A DNA stretch of 64,000 nucleotides from Porifericola rhodea (GTDB lineage Bacteria > Bacteroidota > Bacteroidia > Cytophagales > Cyclobacteriaceae), in contig NZ_CP119421.1 of assembly GCF_030506305.1 (NCBI RefSeq), positions 1,170,354 to 1,234,353 of the forward strand, read 5' to 3'. Position 1 is the stretch's first letter. Each line of letters opens with the position of its first letter. A program made the position numbers and the translations under genes. Positions 28,222 to 38,639 of the stretch are shown in pieces. The notes under the pieces were generated by a model. It was not told the origin of the DNA. It worked only from the letters and a program-made list of their open reading frames with translations, and searched no databases.

Positions 28222-28769
28222 ACAGTCTGTTTTTCCGGGCAGGTTGATTGTTCTTTGTCTTCCATCAGTTTTTCTAAAGCAGTAGGGGCCATCAGAGTTT
28301 CTTTACGAATTTTCTCTTGCAGCTTGAGTATTCCCCCTATCAAGGCTTCGGGACGCGGAGGGCAGCCTGGCACATAAACATCTACCGGAATAATACGGTC
28401 TACACCTTTCACTACATGATAGCCATGTTGCCAGTAAGGCCCACCACAATTGGAGCAGGACCCCATAGAGATGACATAGCGCGGCTCCGACATTTGCTCG
28501 TATAATCGGCGCACCCGGTCTGCCATTTTAAATGTAACTGTACCGGATACAATCATTACATCGGACTGTCTTGGTGAAGGACGAGGAATAACGCCAAATC
28601 TATCAAGATCATAACCCGAAGCGTAGGTAGACATCATCTCTATGGCGCAGCAAGCCAAACCAAAGCCCATAGGCCATAGTGAAGATAGCCTTGCCCAATT
28701 TACCATATCATCTATTTTGGTAACAATAACGCCTCCTTTTCCAAACTGCTGATCTAGTAGACCTCCCAT
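28218..28769 (-). CDS. nuoB: NADH-quinone oxidoreductase subunit B
   Basis: A 183-residue subunit carrying the terminal iron-sulphur cluster N2. The four ligands are Cys40 and Cys41 ([10 protein letters not shown]), Cys105 (GSCSNCGG) and Cys136 ([11 protein letters not shown]). It is preceded by nuoA after 57 bases and overlaps nuoC. Length and motifs are typical for the family. Confidence 0.96.
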   Translation of the reverse strand: MGGLLDQQFGKGGVIVTKIDDMVNWARLSSLWPMGFGLACCAIEMMSTYASGYDLDRFGVIPRPSPRQSDVMIVSGTVTFKMADRVRRLYEQMSEPRYVISMGSCSNCGGPYWQHGYHVVKGVDRIIPVDVYVPGCPPRPEALIGGILKLQEKIRKETLMAPTALEKLMEDKEQSTCPEKQTV

Positions 28770-28826
28770 TTTATCTTTTTCGGATTATAATAATCTTGAT
28801 TTTAAATTGATACGAGCGAGCCAGTA

Positions 28827-29306
28827 TTAATACTTGTCTGAAACCCTATCGTAAAGTTCTTTAGGTATATGTGAGTTGTATTCGGGCTTGTTAACCTGTG
28901 GTTTTATCCAGTCCAGAAATCCTTTAGCCCAGGCATACGCTAAGCCCAAAGAAAGTATTCCGATAAAGATCAGCATCTCTACTAAAGAAAACCAGCCCCA
29001 AAGCCCATGCGTGCCTTCAATCAGGGTCTTTTGTCCAAAAACGGTTGCCCACGGAAATAAGAACACAATTTCTACATCAAAGAGGATAAAGATAAGAGCC
29101 ACAATGTAGAAGCGAAAATTAAACTGACCCCAGGCAGAACCGCTAGGATCTTCACCACATTCATAGGTAGTATTCTTTTCTGCATTTGGCCGGTCAGGGC
29201 GTATCATCTTTGCCGTTAATAACGCAATGCTCACAAAAATGCCACTACCCACGATAAAAAGTAGTATAACGCTAAATGCTGAGAGCTGAGTATCTTGGCT
29301 TATCAT
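28827..29306 (-). CDS. nuoA: NADH-quinone oxidoreductase subunit A
   Basis: A 159-residue membrane subunit with three predicted transmembrane helices (about 10-32, 82-104 and 108-130). The conserved loop [21 protein letters not shown] carries the redox-accessible Cys. It starts the nuoABCD block, 16 bases after the Lon-N-like gene. Confidence 0.94.
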   Translation of the reverse strand: MISQDTQLSAFSVILLFIVGSGIFVSIALLTAKMIRPDRPNAEKNTTYECGEDPSGSAWGQFNFRFYIVALIFILFDVEIVFLFPWATVFGQKTLIEGTHGLWGWFSLVEMLIFIGILSLGLAYAWAKGFLDWIKPQVNKPEYNSHIPKELYDRVSDKY

Positions 29307-29322
29307 ATGGGCACTCTGAAAT

Positions 29323-29952
29323 TTAAAAATCTAAAGGGTCAAAATGCTTAAAATGGCCATTCATCCGTATTCGCTCTTTGGTTCGCTCCATTTCCTGCAA
29401 CACAGGAATAGTTTTTTTCAGGTGTTGGACTAAAAAAAGCTGACGATCGTATTCTCTTTCTATCTTAAGAAGCTGATACTCCTGCTCCAGCGAGAGACCG
29501 ACTTTATGGCCGATCTCAAAGGTAGTAATATCTGCATCTACTTCCACTCTTTTCACGATATTCATCAGCTCATATAGCTTAGTAATCAGTTTTATCATCT
29601 CTCTCCGCAACTCCTCAGTACCATCCATTTTATCTTTCAGATAAAATACATCGCCGCCGGCATATAGCTTCCCGCCTACCGGATTCATATACGACATTAC
29701 CTTAAAAGCCCGGCTTGCTTTGGTCGTAATATCCATACGTCCATCTTCATACTCTTTAACTATTTTTTTGACATACACCTCCGTACCATATTCAATTTTT
29801 TTGTTGATATATGCTGGTATGCCAAAAGCATGGTCTTTTTCTATACAGTCGCGAATAAGCTGTTTGTAGCGTTCTTCAAAGATGTGCAGGTTTACATCTT
29901 CGCCCGGAAAGGCGACCAGGTTGAGAGGAAACAAGGGTAAATAATGATCCAT
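29323..29952 (-). CDS. Lon N-terminal-like (LON substrate-binding) domain protein
   Basis: A 209-residue protein that is essentially one LON substrate-binding domain. The start [29 protein letters not shown] is diagnostic. A helical part follows. It has no AAA+ or protease domain, so it is not Lon itself. Such stand-alone proteins are common and their function is not established. It lies 16 bases upstream of nuoA and may be co-transcribed with complex I genes. Confidence 0.85.
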   Translation of the reverse strand: MDHYLPLFPLNLVAFPGEDVNLHIFEERYKQLIRDCIEKDHAFGIPAYINKKIEYGTEVYVKKIVKEYEDGRMDITTKASRAFKVMSYMNPVGGKLYAGGDVFYLKDKMDGTEELRREMIKLITKLYELMNIVKRVEVDADITTFEIGHKVGLSLEQEYQLLKIEREYDRQLFLVQHLKKTIPVLQEMERTKERIRMNGHFKHFDPLDF

Positions 29953-30174
29953 AGACTTTCCCTGATTGCTTAAATAAATTAGACGTCTTTATTCTACTCT
30001 AACACAACATGCCCAAGGTGCCATCGTTAACCATTTGCAATACGTAAGAAAATGACTGTTTTGCTATTTAAATAAATATTCTAAGATGAATCTTTATTTT
30101 GATCAGGCACAGTTATTGTGAATTGTACAATAGCGCAAGGATTTTTCTTAGCGTTTGTTTAAGGTTGATAGTTG

Positions 30175-30209
30175 ACCCCGAACGTTTGGTCGCGTTCGGG
30201 GTTCTCTTT
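30175..30209 (+). terminator. strong hairpin between two minus-strand genes
   Basis: ACCCCGAACG (30175-30184) and CGTTCGGGGT (30193-30202) form a perfect 10-bp GC-rich stem with an 8-base loop. On the plus strand TCTCTTTTT follows, but no plus-strand gene lies upstream. On the minus strand it follows the aminotransferase stop without a T run. It either ends the aminotransferase transcript or terminates an unannotated plus-strand RNA. Confidence 0.6.
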
Positions 30210-31382
30210 TTATACCATTGCGGAAAAACATTGTAACAGCTTATCTATATCTCTCTCGTCATTGTACAGATGAGGAGAGACACGCACTGAATTACCCCTG
30301 ATAGAAACTGAAATGTGGCTGTTCTTTAGTTCTTCCTGTAATCTTTGTATAGATACCTTTTCTGGTAGTCTTACACCAAACAAATGATGCCCCCTAAATG
30401 TTGGAGCTTCTATCATAAATCCTAGCTGTGCTAATGTCTCAATATTTCTATTGCTTATTTGCTCGCAATAATTCTGGATGTTTTGCACCCCCCAACGATT
30501 AATTTCTTTGATAGCCTGAAGTATCATGGGTACAAGTATAAAATTACTTCTTTCTCCTACTTCGTATCTTAAAGCTCCCTCCTGATATTCATTCTGATAA
30601 TTGACCAAGCTGGCAAAATCATCACTATTTTCCCGGCTGATCCACCCTTCCTCCAGGGGCTCACCATCATCAAAGGCCTCTCCAAAATAGCTCAGGGCTA
30701 TAGAGTACGGGCCTAACAGCCATTTGTAGCCGGCACATACTAAAGCATCTGCCTGAACCTCCTGCATATCAAAGGGTAAGGCGCCAACCGACTGCGTTCC
30801 GTCAATAACCAATAGCGCTCCTACATCGTGTGTTCTTTTCCGAAGGGCTGGCAGGTCAAACTTAGTACCATCAGACCAATGTACATGCGCCATAGCCAGC
30901 AGGCGGGTTCGCTTATCAATAGCTTCCAGCAGGCGCTCATTCCAGACTTTTCCTCTCTTTGCAGCTTGCATGGGAGCATCTACTACCTTAAGAGTGGCTT
31001 TATGCTGAACGCACAGCTTCTGCCAGGTATAGACATTACTGGGAAACTGCTCCCCTACCATTACAATATTATCTCCTTTCTCTATTTTCAGGTTTTTAGC
31101 TATACTAGCCATACCGTACGACACTGAAGGCTGTATTGCAATACGAGAAGGCTCAGTACTATTAATAAGCTGAGCATAAGCTTCTCTGAGTTGAGTGGCT
31201 AAATCAAAAAATTCATAATGACCTATCTGTTGAGGAGCCTGCTTTAGCTTAAGGCCGTTAATGCCTGCATCTTCTACACTTTTCAGCAATGGAGCCATAT
31301 ACGCACAATTGAGGTAAGTGCTATCAGGGGAAAGGCTGAATTTTTCTTTCTGACATGACAAAGGAGCTTTCTGTTGTGCCAT
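30210..31382 (-). CDS. Class V aminotransferase (cysteine desulfurase-like)
   Basis: A 390-residue PLP-dependent enzyme of the class V/NifS-like fold. The likely Schiff-base lysine is in ALVCAGYKWLLGPYSIAL. The phosphate-binding region is RIAIQPSVSYGMASIAKN and VIDGTQSVGALPFDMQ provides the cofactor Asp. The conserved active-site cysteine loop of true IscS/SufS is not evident near the C-terminus, so a desulfurase role is uncertain; kynureninase-like or isopenicillin-epimerase-like functions are alternatives. It is divergent from xdhC across 113 bases. Confidence 0.8.
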   Translation of the reverse strand: MAQQKAPLSCQKEKFSLSPDSTYLNCAYMAPLLKSVEDAGINGLKLKQAPQQIGHYEFFDLATQLREAYAQLINSTEPSRIAIQPSVSYGMASIAKNLKIEKGDNIVMVGEQFPSNVYTWQKLCVQHKATLKVVDAPMQAAKRGKVWNERLLEAIDKRTRLLAMAHVHWSDGTKFDLPALRKRTHDVGALLVIDGTQSVGALPFDMQEVQADALVCAGYKWLLGPYSIALSYFGEAFDDGEPLEEGWISRENSDDFASLVNYQNEYQEGALRYEVGERSNFILVPMILQAIKEINRWGVQNIQNYCEQISNRNIETLAQLGFMIEAPTFRGHHLFGVRLPEKVSIQRLQEELKNSHISVSIRGNSVRVSPHLYNDERDIDKLLQCFSAMV

Positions 31383-31495
31383 AGTAATTGTGTATATTAC
31401 TGTTTTACTTTGTCTAAGATAGAAAGCTCAACATATTTTTGAGTAAATTTTAATATTTGAAAAACTAAAATCACTACGCATCAACCGGAAGCAGT

Positions 31496-32629
31496 ATGAA
31501 GGAGCTTAGTAGAATTGTAGAAGCTTACCAACAGATTAAAGAGAGTGGCCAGCAGGCAGCCCTGGCTACCGTGGTTAAAGTACAGGGCTCTTCTTACCGG
31601 AGAGCTGGCGCACGTATGCTTATGAGCGATGACGGAAGGTGGACTGGAGCGATTAGTGGCGGCTGCCTGGAAGGAGATGCTTTACGCAAAGCCCGTCAGG
31701 CAATACTCAGGAATACACCTAGCGTAGTCACCTACGATACCATGACCGACGAAAACGCCAGCAGATTGGGCGTTGGCTTGGGCTGCAATGGTATTATTGA
31801 TGTACTTATAGAACCATTAGGCTATTTGGAACAACAGCTTGATCTGATGCAGGTTTTTACACATTTTTTGGAAGACCGGGAAATAGCTGCTATTGCTACT
31901 GTTTTTAATGTGGAAGAATCTATGGCTAATATAATTGGTCAACGTTTCATCATAGATAGCCGGGGTAATACAATCACTAATATGGCTGACCCAATACTGG
32001 CCCAGGAAGTAAGGCAGGACTTAGAGAAGGTGATCCAAAATCCTAAAAATGGTATTCGTACCTACACATTAAGCCAGGGAAAAGTAGAACTAAGCATAGA
32101 AGTACTACAACCAAGTATTGAACTTGTCATTTTTGGTGGGGGCTACGATGCTACACCTGTAGTAAAATTGGGGACCGAACTCGGCTGGAAAGTCAGTGTT
32201 ACGGATGACTGCGTTGCACATACTGGTAGGAAGCGTTTTCCTGGGGCCTGCCAGGTGCTACACGCAGCACGAGAAGATGTAGTAAAACAGCTCAACTTTA
32301 CCCCCTACACCTATGCTGTTTTGATGTCGCATAATTTTGCCTATGACAAAGCCGTACTCCCTCAGCTTTTGGCTACTCAAGTTCAATACATCGGAATACT
32401 AGGCCCTAAAAAGAGATTTATTAAAATGATAAATGAGTTGGCTCAGGAGGGTGTCATGATAGGCGAAGCTGAGCAAAGGAGAGTGTATAGCCCGGTAGGA
32501 CTAGACCTGGGCGCAGAAACACCTGAAGAGATAGCATTATCTATCGTTTCAGAAATACAGGCCATACACCGTAGCGCAAAAGCAGGTATGTTAAAAAATA
32601 AAAAGGGTTTTATTCATGAGCGCGCCTGA
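31496..32629 (+). CDS. xdhC: XdhC/CoxI-family molybdenum cofactor sulfuration factor
   Basis: A 377-residue protein with an N-terminal XdhC/CoxI domain (ATVVKVQGSSYRRAGARML, GAISGGCLEGD) and a C-terminal Rossmann-type domain (VIFGGGYDATPVVKLG). XdhC-family proteins bind molybdenum cofactor and help load sulfurated cofactor into xanthine-oxidase-family enzymes. It is followed by a MocA-like gene overlapping by 14 bases. Together with the hydroxylase subunits at 35968 this supports a dedicated maturation pair. Confidence 0.9.
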   Translation: MKELSRIVEAYQQIKESGQQAALATVVKVQGSSYRRAGARMLMSDDGRWTGAISGGCLEGDALRKARQAILRNTPSVVTYDTMTDENASRLGVGLGCNGIIDVLIEPLGYLEQQLDLMQVFTHFLEDREIAAIATVFNVEESMANIIGQRFIIDSRGNTITNMADPILAQEVRQDLEKVIQNPKNGIRTYTLSQGKVELSIEVLQPSIELVIFGGGYDATPVVKLGTELGWKVSVTDDCVAHTGRKRFPGACQVLHAAREDVVKQLNFTPYTYAVLMSHNFAYDKAVLPQLLATQVQYIGILGPKKRFIKMINELAQEGVMIGEAEQRRVYSPVGLDLGAETPEEIALSIVSEIQAIHRSAKAGMLKNKKGFIHERA

Positions 32630-33227
32630 GCAAAATGCTATTATCATTTTGGCGGCAGGCAGCTCCAGCAGAATGGGCCAGCCTAAGCAACTTTTACCCT
32701 TTGAAGGAAAAACACTCTTACAAAGAGCGGCAGAAGAAGCTTTAAAAGCTAATACTGCAGAAGTTTGGGTGGTCCTGGGCTGTAATGCAGAAAAGATACG
32801 AGGCTCAGCAGAAAAGTTGCCGGTAAAGATTGTTATTAATTCTGACTGGGCATCAGGGATGGGGAGTTCCATCCGTACCGGCGTACATGCAGCGCTAAAA
32901 AGTAACGCATCATTAGAGGGCATATGTATAATGCTTACCGACCAGCCTTACGTTAACGCTAAGCATTTAGAAAAACTAATTCGCACGCACAGCAGTACCT
33001 ATAAACCTCTTATAGCCTCGGAGTACAAGGGTATATTGGGTGTACCGGCATATTTTCATCACACTTATTTTTCTGCCCTTTTACAACTCAAAGCAGATCA
33101 GGGAGCAAGAAAATTAATTCTTAAAAACCAGCAAGATGTGACTGGCATAGCATTCCCTCAGGGAATTACGGATATTGATACCCCAGAAGATTATCACCTG
33201 CTAAAAAGACAACATAATTTCACCTGA
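32616..33227 (+). CDS. MobA-like nucleotidyltransferase (MocA-type)
   Basis: A 203-residue NTP-transferase with the N-terminal loop IIILAAGSSSRMGQPKQLLPF, typical of molybdenum cofactor cytidylyltransferases (MocA) and related MobA-like proteins. It would attach CMP to molybdopterin for xanthine-oxidase-family enzymes. The ATG at 32616 lies inside the end of xdhC. It ends immediately before the opposing permease gene. CTP versus GTP specificity cannot be stated. Confidence 0.85.
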   Translation: MSAPEQNAIIILAAGSSSRMGQPKQLLPFEGKTLLQRAAEEALKANTAEVWVVLGCNAEKIRGSAEKLPVKIVINSDWASGMGSSIRTGVHAALKSNASLEGICIMLTDQPYVNAKHLEKLIRTHSSTYKPLIASEYKGILGVPAYFHHTYFSALLQLKADQGARKLILKNQQDVTGIAFPQGITDIDTPEDYHLLKRQHNFT

Positions 33228-35606
33228 TTACTCCCCTCTCAAAGAATTTGCAGGGCTTACCAGCGCTGCTCTTAACGACTTATAGCTCACAGTAAGCGCT
33301 GCGATTAGTATTCCACTCAAAGCAGCCAGGGCAAACATCCACCATTCTAATTCTATGCTGTAAATAAAATTGTTGAGCCATTCGTTCATAAGATAATAGC
33401 CCAGCGGAAGAGCGATAAGAAAAGCAATGCTTACCAGTATAATAAATTCACGGGTAAACAGATAGACAATATGCTGAGTACTGCCTCCTAATACTTTCCT
33501 TATTCCCATCTCTTTCTCTTTTTGCACAGTCATGAAGCTAATTAGTCCATAGAGCCCCAGACAGCCAATAAATATGGCAATGCTGGCAAAGATGCTTAAC
33601 AAACGCGAGGTATTTCTTTCCTGCTCGTACATAGTCGCCAGGTCATCGTCCAGAAACTTATAGGCAAAATATTGCTTGGGAAACAGGTCTTTCCATACCT
33701 CTTCCGTAGTCGCTATTGCCGCGCCAGCCTGTGTCATATCAATCTTGAGAGAAGCTTTTCTGAACATGTCTGAGTTATGAGTCAGCATTAGAGGCGGTAT
33801 CATGTTTTGCAAAGAAAGTGAGTGAAAATCTCTTACTACACCTACTATAGTACCGCTCGTTCCATAATACTCTACCTCCTCTCCTAATGCCTTATCTGGC
33901 TCATCTATTCCGATGGTTTTAAGAAAGGCCTCATTAACTACAAGTTCGGTAGAGTCACTATCAATTAAGTTTCTTCCTGATAGTAACTGAAGATCGTAGA
34001 AGGGTAAGTAGCTGGGGTCTACAAATTTTATCTCAGAAGGCAGGTTATTTTCCAATGCGCTATGTCCAAAATATGTCCACGACTTATTGATAGTAGCAGC
34101 AGGCGTATTGAGAGAAAAGCTAACTTCATGAATTGCGCTATGCTCTTTAAGCCGCTGGCGAAACGACTCCAGTCTTTCGCTTCTGGTAAAAGGGATATCC
34201 AGGGTAAGAACAGCTTCTTTTACAAAACCCAAAGATTTGGTATTGAAGTAATGCATCTGGTTTAACACTACAATAGTGCAAATAATAAGCACCTGGGATA
34301 AGGCAAACTGAAATACAATCAGCGTTTTGCGTAAACCTAAGCCTCCACTTTTTTTATTAGTCAGGGTGTTTTTTAGCGTTGTTACCGGTCGGAAAGAAGA
34401 AAGCACAATAGACGGGTAAAAACCGGCTAGTATGCTTACAAACACTGCTGTTACCAGCAGGAAAACAAATGTAGGCAGATCTTGCACTAGCGCATAGTCT
34501 ATGCTGATATTAAAAAGAGGGCTTAGGTAAGGGATAATGTTCACAGTAATCAGATAAGAAAGAAGCACTGCAAAAAGGGTAAGTAGCGCTGTTTCTCCCA
34601 TAAACTGTTTTACTAACTGGGTGCGTGAGCTCCCTAGCGCTTTACGTACTCCTACCTCTTTAGAGCGCTTTACTGCCTGCGCTGTAGTAAGGTTTATAAA
34701 GTTAATACAGGCTGTAACCAATAAAAAAAGTCCTATTAATGCCAGGCTGTATACTACCTCTTTGGAAACTGAGCGCTCTGAAAAATTATCAACATTTTCA
34801 CTAAAATGCATTTCGCTAATTGGCTGCAAGGCATGAGACATATAACTGGCAGCAATTTCCTTTCCCTGATACTTCTCTATCATAGCCGGAAACTGAGCAT
34901 TTACACTTTCCGGATCAGTACCAGGCTTAAGCAAAACAAAGGTCTGATAGTAAGAATTACGGTTGGCATTATACTCTTTGTCATACTCATCGCTCTGCTC
35001 AAAAGTAGCATGAGAAATAATCATGCGCATACTCAGATCTGTATTGCGGGGCATGTTTTTAATCACTCCGCTTACCAATACTTCATGCTTATTGTTATAG
35101 ATTATACGCTTGCCTATAGCATCACCTCCAAAGTACTTTTCTGCCAGTTGCTCATTAATAACTACCTGCCCAGGTTCACTTAAGGAAGACTCAGGACTAC
35201 CAACAACCCAATCGTAGTCAAATATTTCAAAGAAAGTAGGAGTCGCAAATACGATCCCATCTTCTTTTGTTATATTGTCATTAATCTCAATCTGAGTTTC
35301 TTCTGGATTAACTTTAAAGGCAACTGCTATCTTTTCTATCTCAGAAAATTCATGGCTCATAACTTCTCGCAGGCCATGGGGCGTACCGGCATCTTCAAGT
35401 ATTGCTTCTTTGGGAGAGCCTGACAATACCCGGTAGATTCTGTCAGCATTGGTATGGAACCTGTCAAAGCTAAGCTCAAACCTCACCACTAAAAAGATAA
35501 TAAGCGCACTACTTATGCCCAAGGTAAGTCCGGCTATATTTAGCCAGGAAAAACTTTTCTGTCTGGATAAATTTCTAAGAGCAACAATCAGATAATTTTT
35601 CAGCAT
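33228..35606 (-). CDS. MacB/FtsX-type ABC transporter permease
   Basis: A 792-residue permease with two repeats of a MacB periplasmic domain and an FtsX membrane domain. The N-terminus MLKNYLIVALRNLSRQKSFSW starts at ATG 35606; a TTG 63 bases upstream would add an unsupported extension. ALGSSRTQLVKQFMGE and the second-half RKVLGGSTQHIVYLF are FtsX-like coupling elements. About eight transmembrane helices are expected. No ATPase gene is adjacent. Family members export lipoproteins, peptides or antibiotics or act in signalling; no substrate is evident. It interrupts the Mo-hydroxylase module on the opposite strand. Confidence 0.88.
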   Translation of the reverse strand: MLKNYLIVALRNLSRQKSFSWLNIAGLTLGISSALIIFLVVRFELSFDRFHTNADRIYRVLSGSPKEAILEDAGTPHGLREVMSHEFSEIEKIAVAFKVNPEETQIEINDNITKEDGIVFATPTFFEIFDYDWVVGSPESSLSEPGQVVINEQLAEKYFGGDAIGKRIIYNNKHEVLVSGVIKNMPRNTDLSMRMIISHATFEQSDEYDKEYNANRNSYYQTFVLLKPGTDPESVNAQFPAMIEKYQGKEIAASYMSHALQPISEMHFSENVDNFSERSVSKEVVYSLALIGLFLLVTACINFINLTTAQAVKRSKEVGVRKALGSSRTQLVKQFMGETALLTLFAVLLSYLITVNIIPYLSPLFNISIDYALVQDLPTFVFLLVTAVFVSILAGFYPSIVLSSFRPVTTLKNTLTNKKSGGLGLRKTLIVFQFALSQVLIICTIVVLNQMHYFNTKSLGFVKEAVLTLDIPFTRSERLESFRQRLKEHSAIHEVSFSLNTPAATINKSWTYFGHSALENNLPSEIKFVDPSYLPFYDLQLLSGRNLIDSDSTELVVNEAFLKTIGIDEPDKALGEEVEYYGTSGTIVGVVRDFHSLSLQNMIPPLMLTHNSDMFRKASLKIDMTQAGAAIATTEEVWKDLFPKQYFAYKFLDDDLATMYEQERNTSRLLSIFASIAIFIGCLGLYGLISFMTVQKEKEMGIRKVLGGSTQHIVYLFTREFIILVSIAFLIALPLGYYLMNEWLNNFIYSIELEWWMFALAALSGILIAALTVSYKSLRAALVSPANSLRGE

Positions 35607-35695
35607 ATCCTGTAAGTCTTTAACCAGTACTAACAAATTGGTATAGTAAAAAAGTATGCCACCTTGCAAATCAGCTTGTATTCTTAAATTTTAGC

Positions 35696-35738
35696 TGTAC
35701 GTACATATGGATTGTACGTTTGCGCACATTCTTGTACG
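35696..35738. promoter_or_regulatory. three TGTACG repeats (candidate operator array)
   Basis: TGTACG occurs at 35696-35701, 35713-35718 and 35733-35738. The first copy is part of the perfect palindrome TGTACGTACA (35696-35705). Spacing is 17 and 20 bases. The array lies between the divergent permease and hydroxylase genes and may bind a regulator of either. Confidence 0.35.
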
Positions 35739-35837
35739 ATACTGGACAAAGTATAATACTTTCAACCTATAGAATTGTAACCATGAATCATTTTCTTACG
35801 AATTGGGAGCAATCGCAGGGGCTCAAACACAAGCCCG

Positions 35838-35858
35838 TATTTAGATAAACTCTAAATA
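35838..35858. repeat. 8-bp inverted repeat hairpin
   Basis: TATTTAGA and TCTAAATA form a perfect 8-bp stem with a TAAAC loop, 110 bases upstream of the 2Fe-2S gene. No T run follows, so it is more likely an operator or leader structure than a terminator. Confidence 0.4.
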
Positions 35859-35967
35859 AGAGCAAATCTTCTATAAATCATAGATTAGCTAAAAGAGCAA
35901 CGCAGCATTTTGGTAAATTAGAAGGCCTGTTACATACGTTTTTAACCTTTTTTTATACTACACAATC

Positions 35968-36447
35968 ATGGCAGAATTTAAATTAAACATTAACAGTAAG
36001 GATTATACTGTTGATGTAGATCCGCAGATGCCGTTGCTTTGGGTAATTCGGGATGAGATTGGTCTTAAAGGCACCAAATTTGGTTGCGGAATTGCCCAGT
36101 GCGGAGCCTGTACCATACACCTGGATGGCAAAGCCACACGTACTTGTGTACTCCCAGTATCGGCAGCTACCGGTAAAAAAATAACTACAATAGAAGGTCT
36201 GTCCAACGACAACGAGCACCCTGTGCAAAAAGCATGGCTTAAACTTCAGGTGCCCCAGTGCGGATACTGCCAGTCGGGGCAGATTATGGCCGCCTCTGCC
36301 CTTCTGCAAAGCACTCCTCAGCCTAGCGAGGAAGATGTTAACCGTGCTATGCACAACATCTGCCGCTGCGGCACCTACCAAAGAATTAAACAAGCGATAC
36401 AAGAAGCCTCTAAAGAAATGACTGCTCATGGACAAGCTAATGAATAG
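35968..36447 (+). CDS. [2Fe-2S] subunit of a molybdenum hydroxylase (IorA-like)
   Basis: A 159-residue small subunit of the isoquinoline-1-oxidoreductase/aldehyde-oxidase type. The plant-ferredoxin cluster is [21 protein letters not shown] and the helical-domain cluster is [13 protein letters not shown] with [11 protein letters not shown]. It passes electrons from the molybdenum subunit. It has no signal peptide, consistent with hitch-hiker export through the Tat signal of its partner. It overlaps the next gene by 20 bases. Confidence 0.93.
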   Translation: MAEFKLNINSKDYTVDVDPQMPLLWVIRDEIGLKGTKFGCGIAQCGACTIHLDGKATRTCVLPVSAATGKKITTIEGLSNDNEHPVQKAWLKLQVPQCGYCQSGQIMAASALLQSTPQPSEEDVNRAMHNICRCGTYQRIKQAIQEASKEMTAHGQANE

Positions 36448-38581
36448 AAGAAATTTTTTAAAAGTATCCGGAGCCTCCGGCGCTGTTCTTACCCTTGGCT
36501 TTGCTATTCCTTCTGTAGGGCAGGAAGCCGAAGTATTCAAAGTAAATGCTGAAGGTGTTAGTGGTGCGCAGCTCAACCCCTTTGTAATAATTGATGAAGC
36601 GGGTAAGGTTACGATCATGAACCACAAACCAGAAATGGGTCAGGGAGTTTTTCAGTCCATGCCCATGCTGGTAGCCGAAGAGCTGGAAGTAGATATGGAA
36701 GAAGTACATGTTGTACAGGGCTTGGGCAATAAGAATTATGGAAGCCAGATTGTAGGAGGTAGCAATAGTGTAAGAGGACAATGGGAACCTTTGCGTAAAA
36801 TGGGAGCGGCTGCCCGCGAAATGCTGCAAGAAGCCGCCGCCAAACGCTGGAAGACCAAAGTGAGTAAAACCTATGCTGAAAAGGGCAAGGTGTACCACAA
36901 AAAATCAGGCAAAAGCTTTACTTATGGCCAACTGATAGCCGATGCTGCAAAGCTGGAAGCCCCCAAAGACCCTCAGCTAAAGGAGCATAAAAATTTTAAA
37001 GTACTGGGCCAGCCGCTGGCGCGTAAAGATGCCCCCGCTAAAGTTGACGGAAGTGCGGTGTTCGGCATAGACCTAGAAATGCCTCGCTTGTTGTATGCAA
37101 CTGTTGAGCGCCCTCCAACCATTCATGGTAAAGTACTAAGCTTTGATGATACTGCTGCAAAAGCAATTCCAGGGGTAAAACATGTCCTCAAAACGGAACG
37201 CCATGTTTTCGGCTATAAGCTGGAAGGCGTAGCCGTAGTTGCAGACTCATACTACACTGCTACCAAGGGTAGAAAGGCCCTTAAAATAGAATGGGACCTA
37301 AGTGGCTTTGAAGATATTGATTCGCGAAAGATACACGAAGAGCTGGTAGCGCTGAAGGCTGAAGATGGCCTGGCACATAAAAGTATAGGTGACTTTAAAG
37401 AGGGAATACAAAGTGCTGCTAAAACCATTGAGGCTGAGTACGAACTACCCTATCTGGCCCACAGCCCCATGGAACCTATGAACATGACCGCACACGTAAA
37501 AAAAGACGGTAGTTGCGAGGTGTGGGGGCCAACCCAATCGCCACAGTGGGCTATGCGAGACCTTGCTGGCTACCTGGATATACCCGAAGAAAAAATTAAA
37601 GTAAATGTCACATTTCTGGGAGGAGGGTTTGGCCGCCGTGCCTTCAACGACTTTGTCATAGAGGCAGCTTCTATTTCCAGGCAGATAAATGAGCCGGTTA
37701 AAGTTATCTGGACTCGTGAAGATGATACACAACAGGGACCTTTTCGTCCGGGAACATACCATCACCTACAGGCAGGTTTTGACGCAGAGGGCAATCCTAC
37801 CTCCCTGCAACACAAAATGATTGGGCAGGCATTAAGCCATCAGTGGCCGGATGCTGACAAAAGTAAGCTGCCTGGTGGGGTCATGGAAGCTATTAATACT
37901 GGTTATGCTTTTCCTAACCTAATGACGCGCTACGTGCCTTATGAGTCACAAATACCAGTGTTGTGGTGGCGCTCTGTATATTCGTCTACTAATGCTTTCG
38001 CTCATGAGTGTTTTATAGATGAAGTTGCGCACGAAGCCGGACAAGACCCTCTACAGTTTAGAAAAACTATGCTGAAAGAGCACCCCCGTTTTGTAAAAGT
38101 ACTGGAAATACTGGAAGAAAAAGGCTGGAACGAGGCTACGGAAGAAGGTAGCGGGAAAGGCGTAGCCCTTGCCGAGTGTTTCGGAAGTATTTGTGGGCAA
38201 ATTGCTAAAGTTAAACGTGATGAAAGCGGAAAGCTTAAGCTAGAAAAAGTGATAGCTGTTATAGATTGCGGCATGACGGTGAACCCTGATACGATACGCG
38301 CTCAAACTGAAGGGAACATCGTTATGGGGCTTACGGCTGCTATCAAAAGCCCGATAGTATTTAGTAGAGGCAGAACCCGACAAACCAATTTCCACAACTA
38401 TCAGATGCTTATGCTCAATGAGATGCCCGAGGTAGAGGTTCACATTGTACAGAATGAAGAGCAACCTGGTGGTGTTGGCGAACCTGGCTTACCCCCTCTG
38501 GCTCCGGCATTGGCCAATGCTATTTTCAACGAGTCGGGCAAGCGTATCAGAGAGTTACCTCTCCGCCTGGACAGAGTATAA
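36428..38581 (+). CDS. Tat-exported molybdenum-binding subunit (IorB-like)
   Basis: A 717-residue large subunit of the xanthine-oxidase family. The N-terminus has a Tat motif [10 protein letters not shown] followed by a hydrophobic stretch, so the enzyme acts in the periplasm. Starts at ATG 36428 or 36440 are both possible. Motifs include [25 protein letters not shown] and the catalytic glutamate in [19 protein letters not shown]. The absence of an FAD subunit and the downstream cytochrome c fit IorAB-type enzymes that reduce cytochromes. The substrate may be an aldehyde or an N-heterocycle; the sequence does not decide. Confidence 0.9.
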   Translation: MDKLMNRRNFLKVSGASGAVLTLGFAIPSVGQEAEVFKVNAEGVSGAQLNPFVIIDEAGKVTIMNHKPEMGQGVFQSMPMLVAEELEVDMEEVHVVQGLGNKNYGSQIVGGSNSVRGQWEPLRKMGAAAREMLQEAAAKRWKTKVSKTYAEKGKVYHKKSGKSFTYGQLIADAAKLEAPKDPQLKEHKNFKVLGQPLARKDAPAKVDGSAVFGIDLEMPRLLYATVERPPTIHGKVLSFDDTAAKAIPGVKHVLKTERHVFGYKLEGVAVVADSYYTATKGRKALKIEWDLSGFEDIDSRKIHEELVALKAEDGLAHKSIGDFKEGIQSAAKTIEAEYELPYLAHSPMEPMNMTAHVKKDGSCEVWGPTQSPQWAMRDLAGYLDIPEEKIKVNVTFLGGGFGRRAFNDFVIEAASISRQINEPVKVIWTREDDTQQGPFRPGTYHHLQAGFDAEGNPTSLQHKMIGQALSHQWPDADKSKLPGGVMEAINTGYAFPNLMTRYVPYESQIPVLWWRSVYSSTNAFAHECFIDEVAHEAGQDPLQFRKTMLKEHPRFVKVLEILEEKGWNEATEEGSGKGVALAECFGSICGQIAKVKRDESGKLKLEKVIAVIDCGMTVNPDTIRAQTEGNIVMGLTAAIKSPIVFSRGRTRQTNFHNYQMLMLNEMPEVEVHIVQNEEQPGGVGEPGLPPLAPALANAIFNESGKRIRELPLRLDRV

Positions 38582-38639
38582 ATTGATGTTTTCAAAACTT
38601 TAATTGATTAATAATCCTTAGTAGACTTATCATTTAAAT

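Larger units (their letters stand above)
35607..35967. other. 361-base divergent gap with repeated motifs
   Basis: Spacer between the permease and the 2Fe-2S subunit, containing promoters for both directions. It has three TGTACG copies (35696, 35713, 35733) and a hairpin at 35838-35858, listed separately. TACGTTTT at 35935 is a 7-of-8 match to TAnnTTTG for the plus-strand gene. Confidence 0.45.

Noticed and set aside
29323-29952. Lon protease
   Set aside because: Only the substrate-binding domain is present; AAA+ and protease domains are absent.
35607-35669. N-terminal extension of the MacB-type permease from TTG
   Set aside because: The family starts MLKNYL..ALRNLxRxK; the ATG at 35606 fits this.
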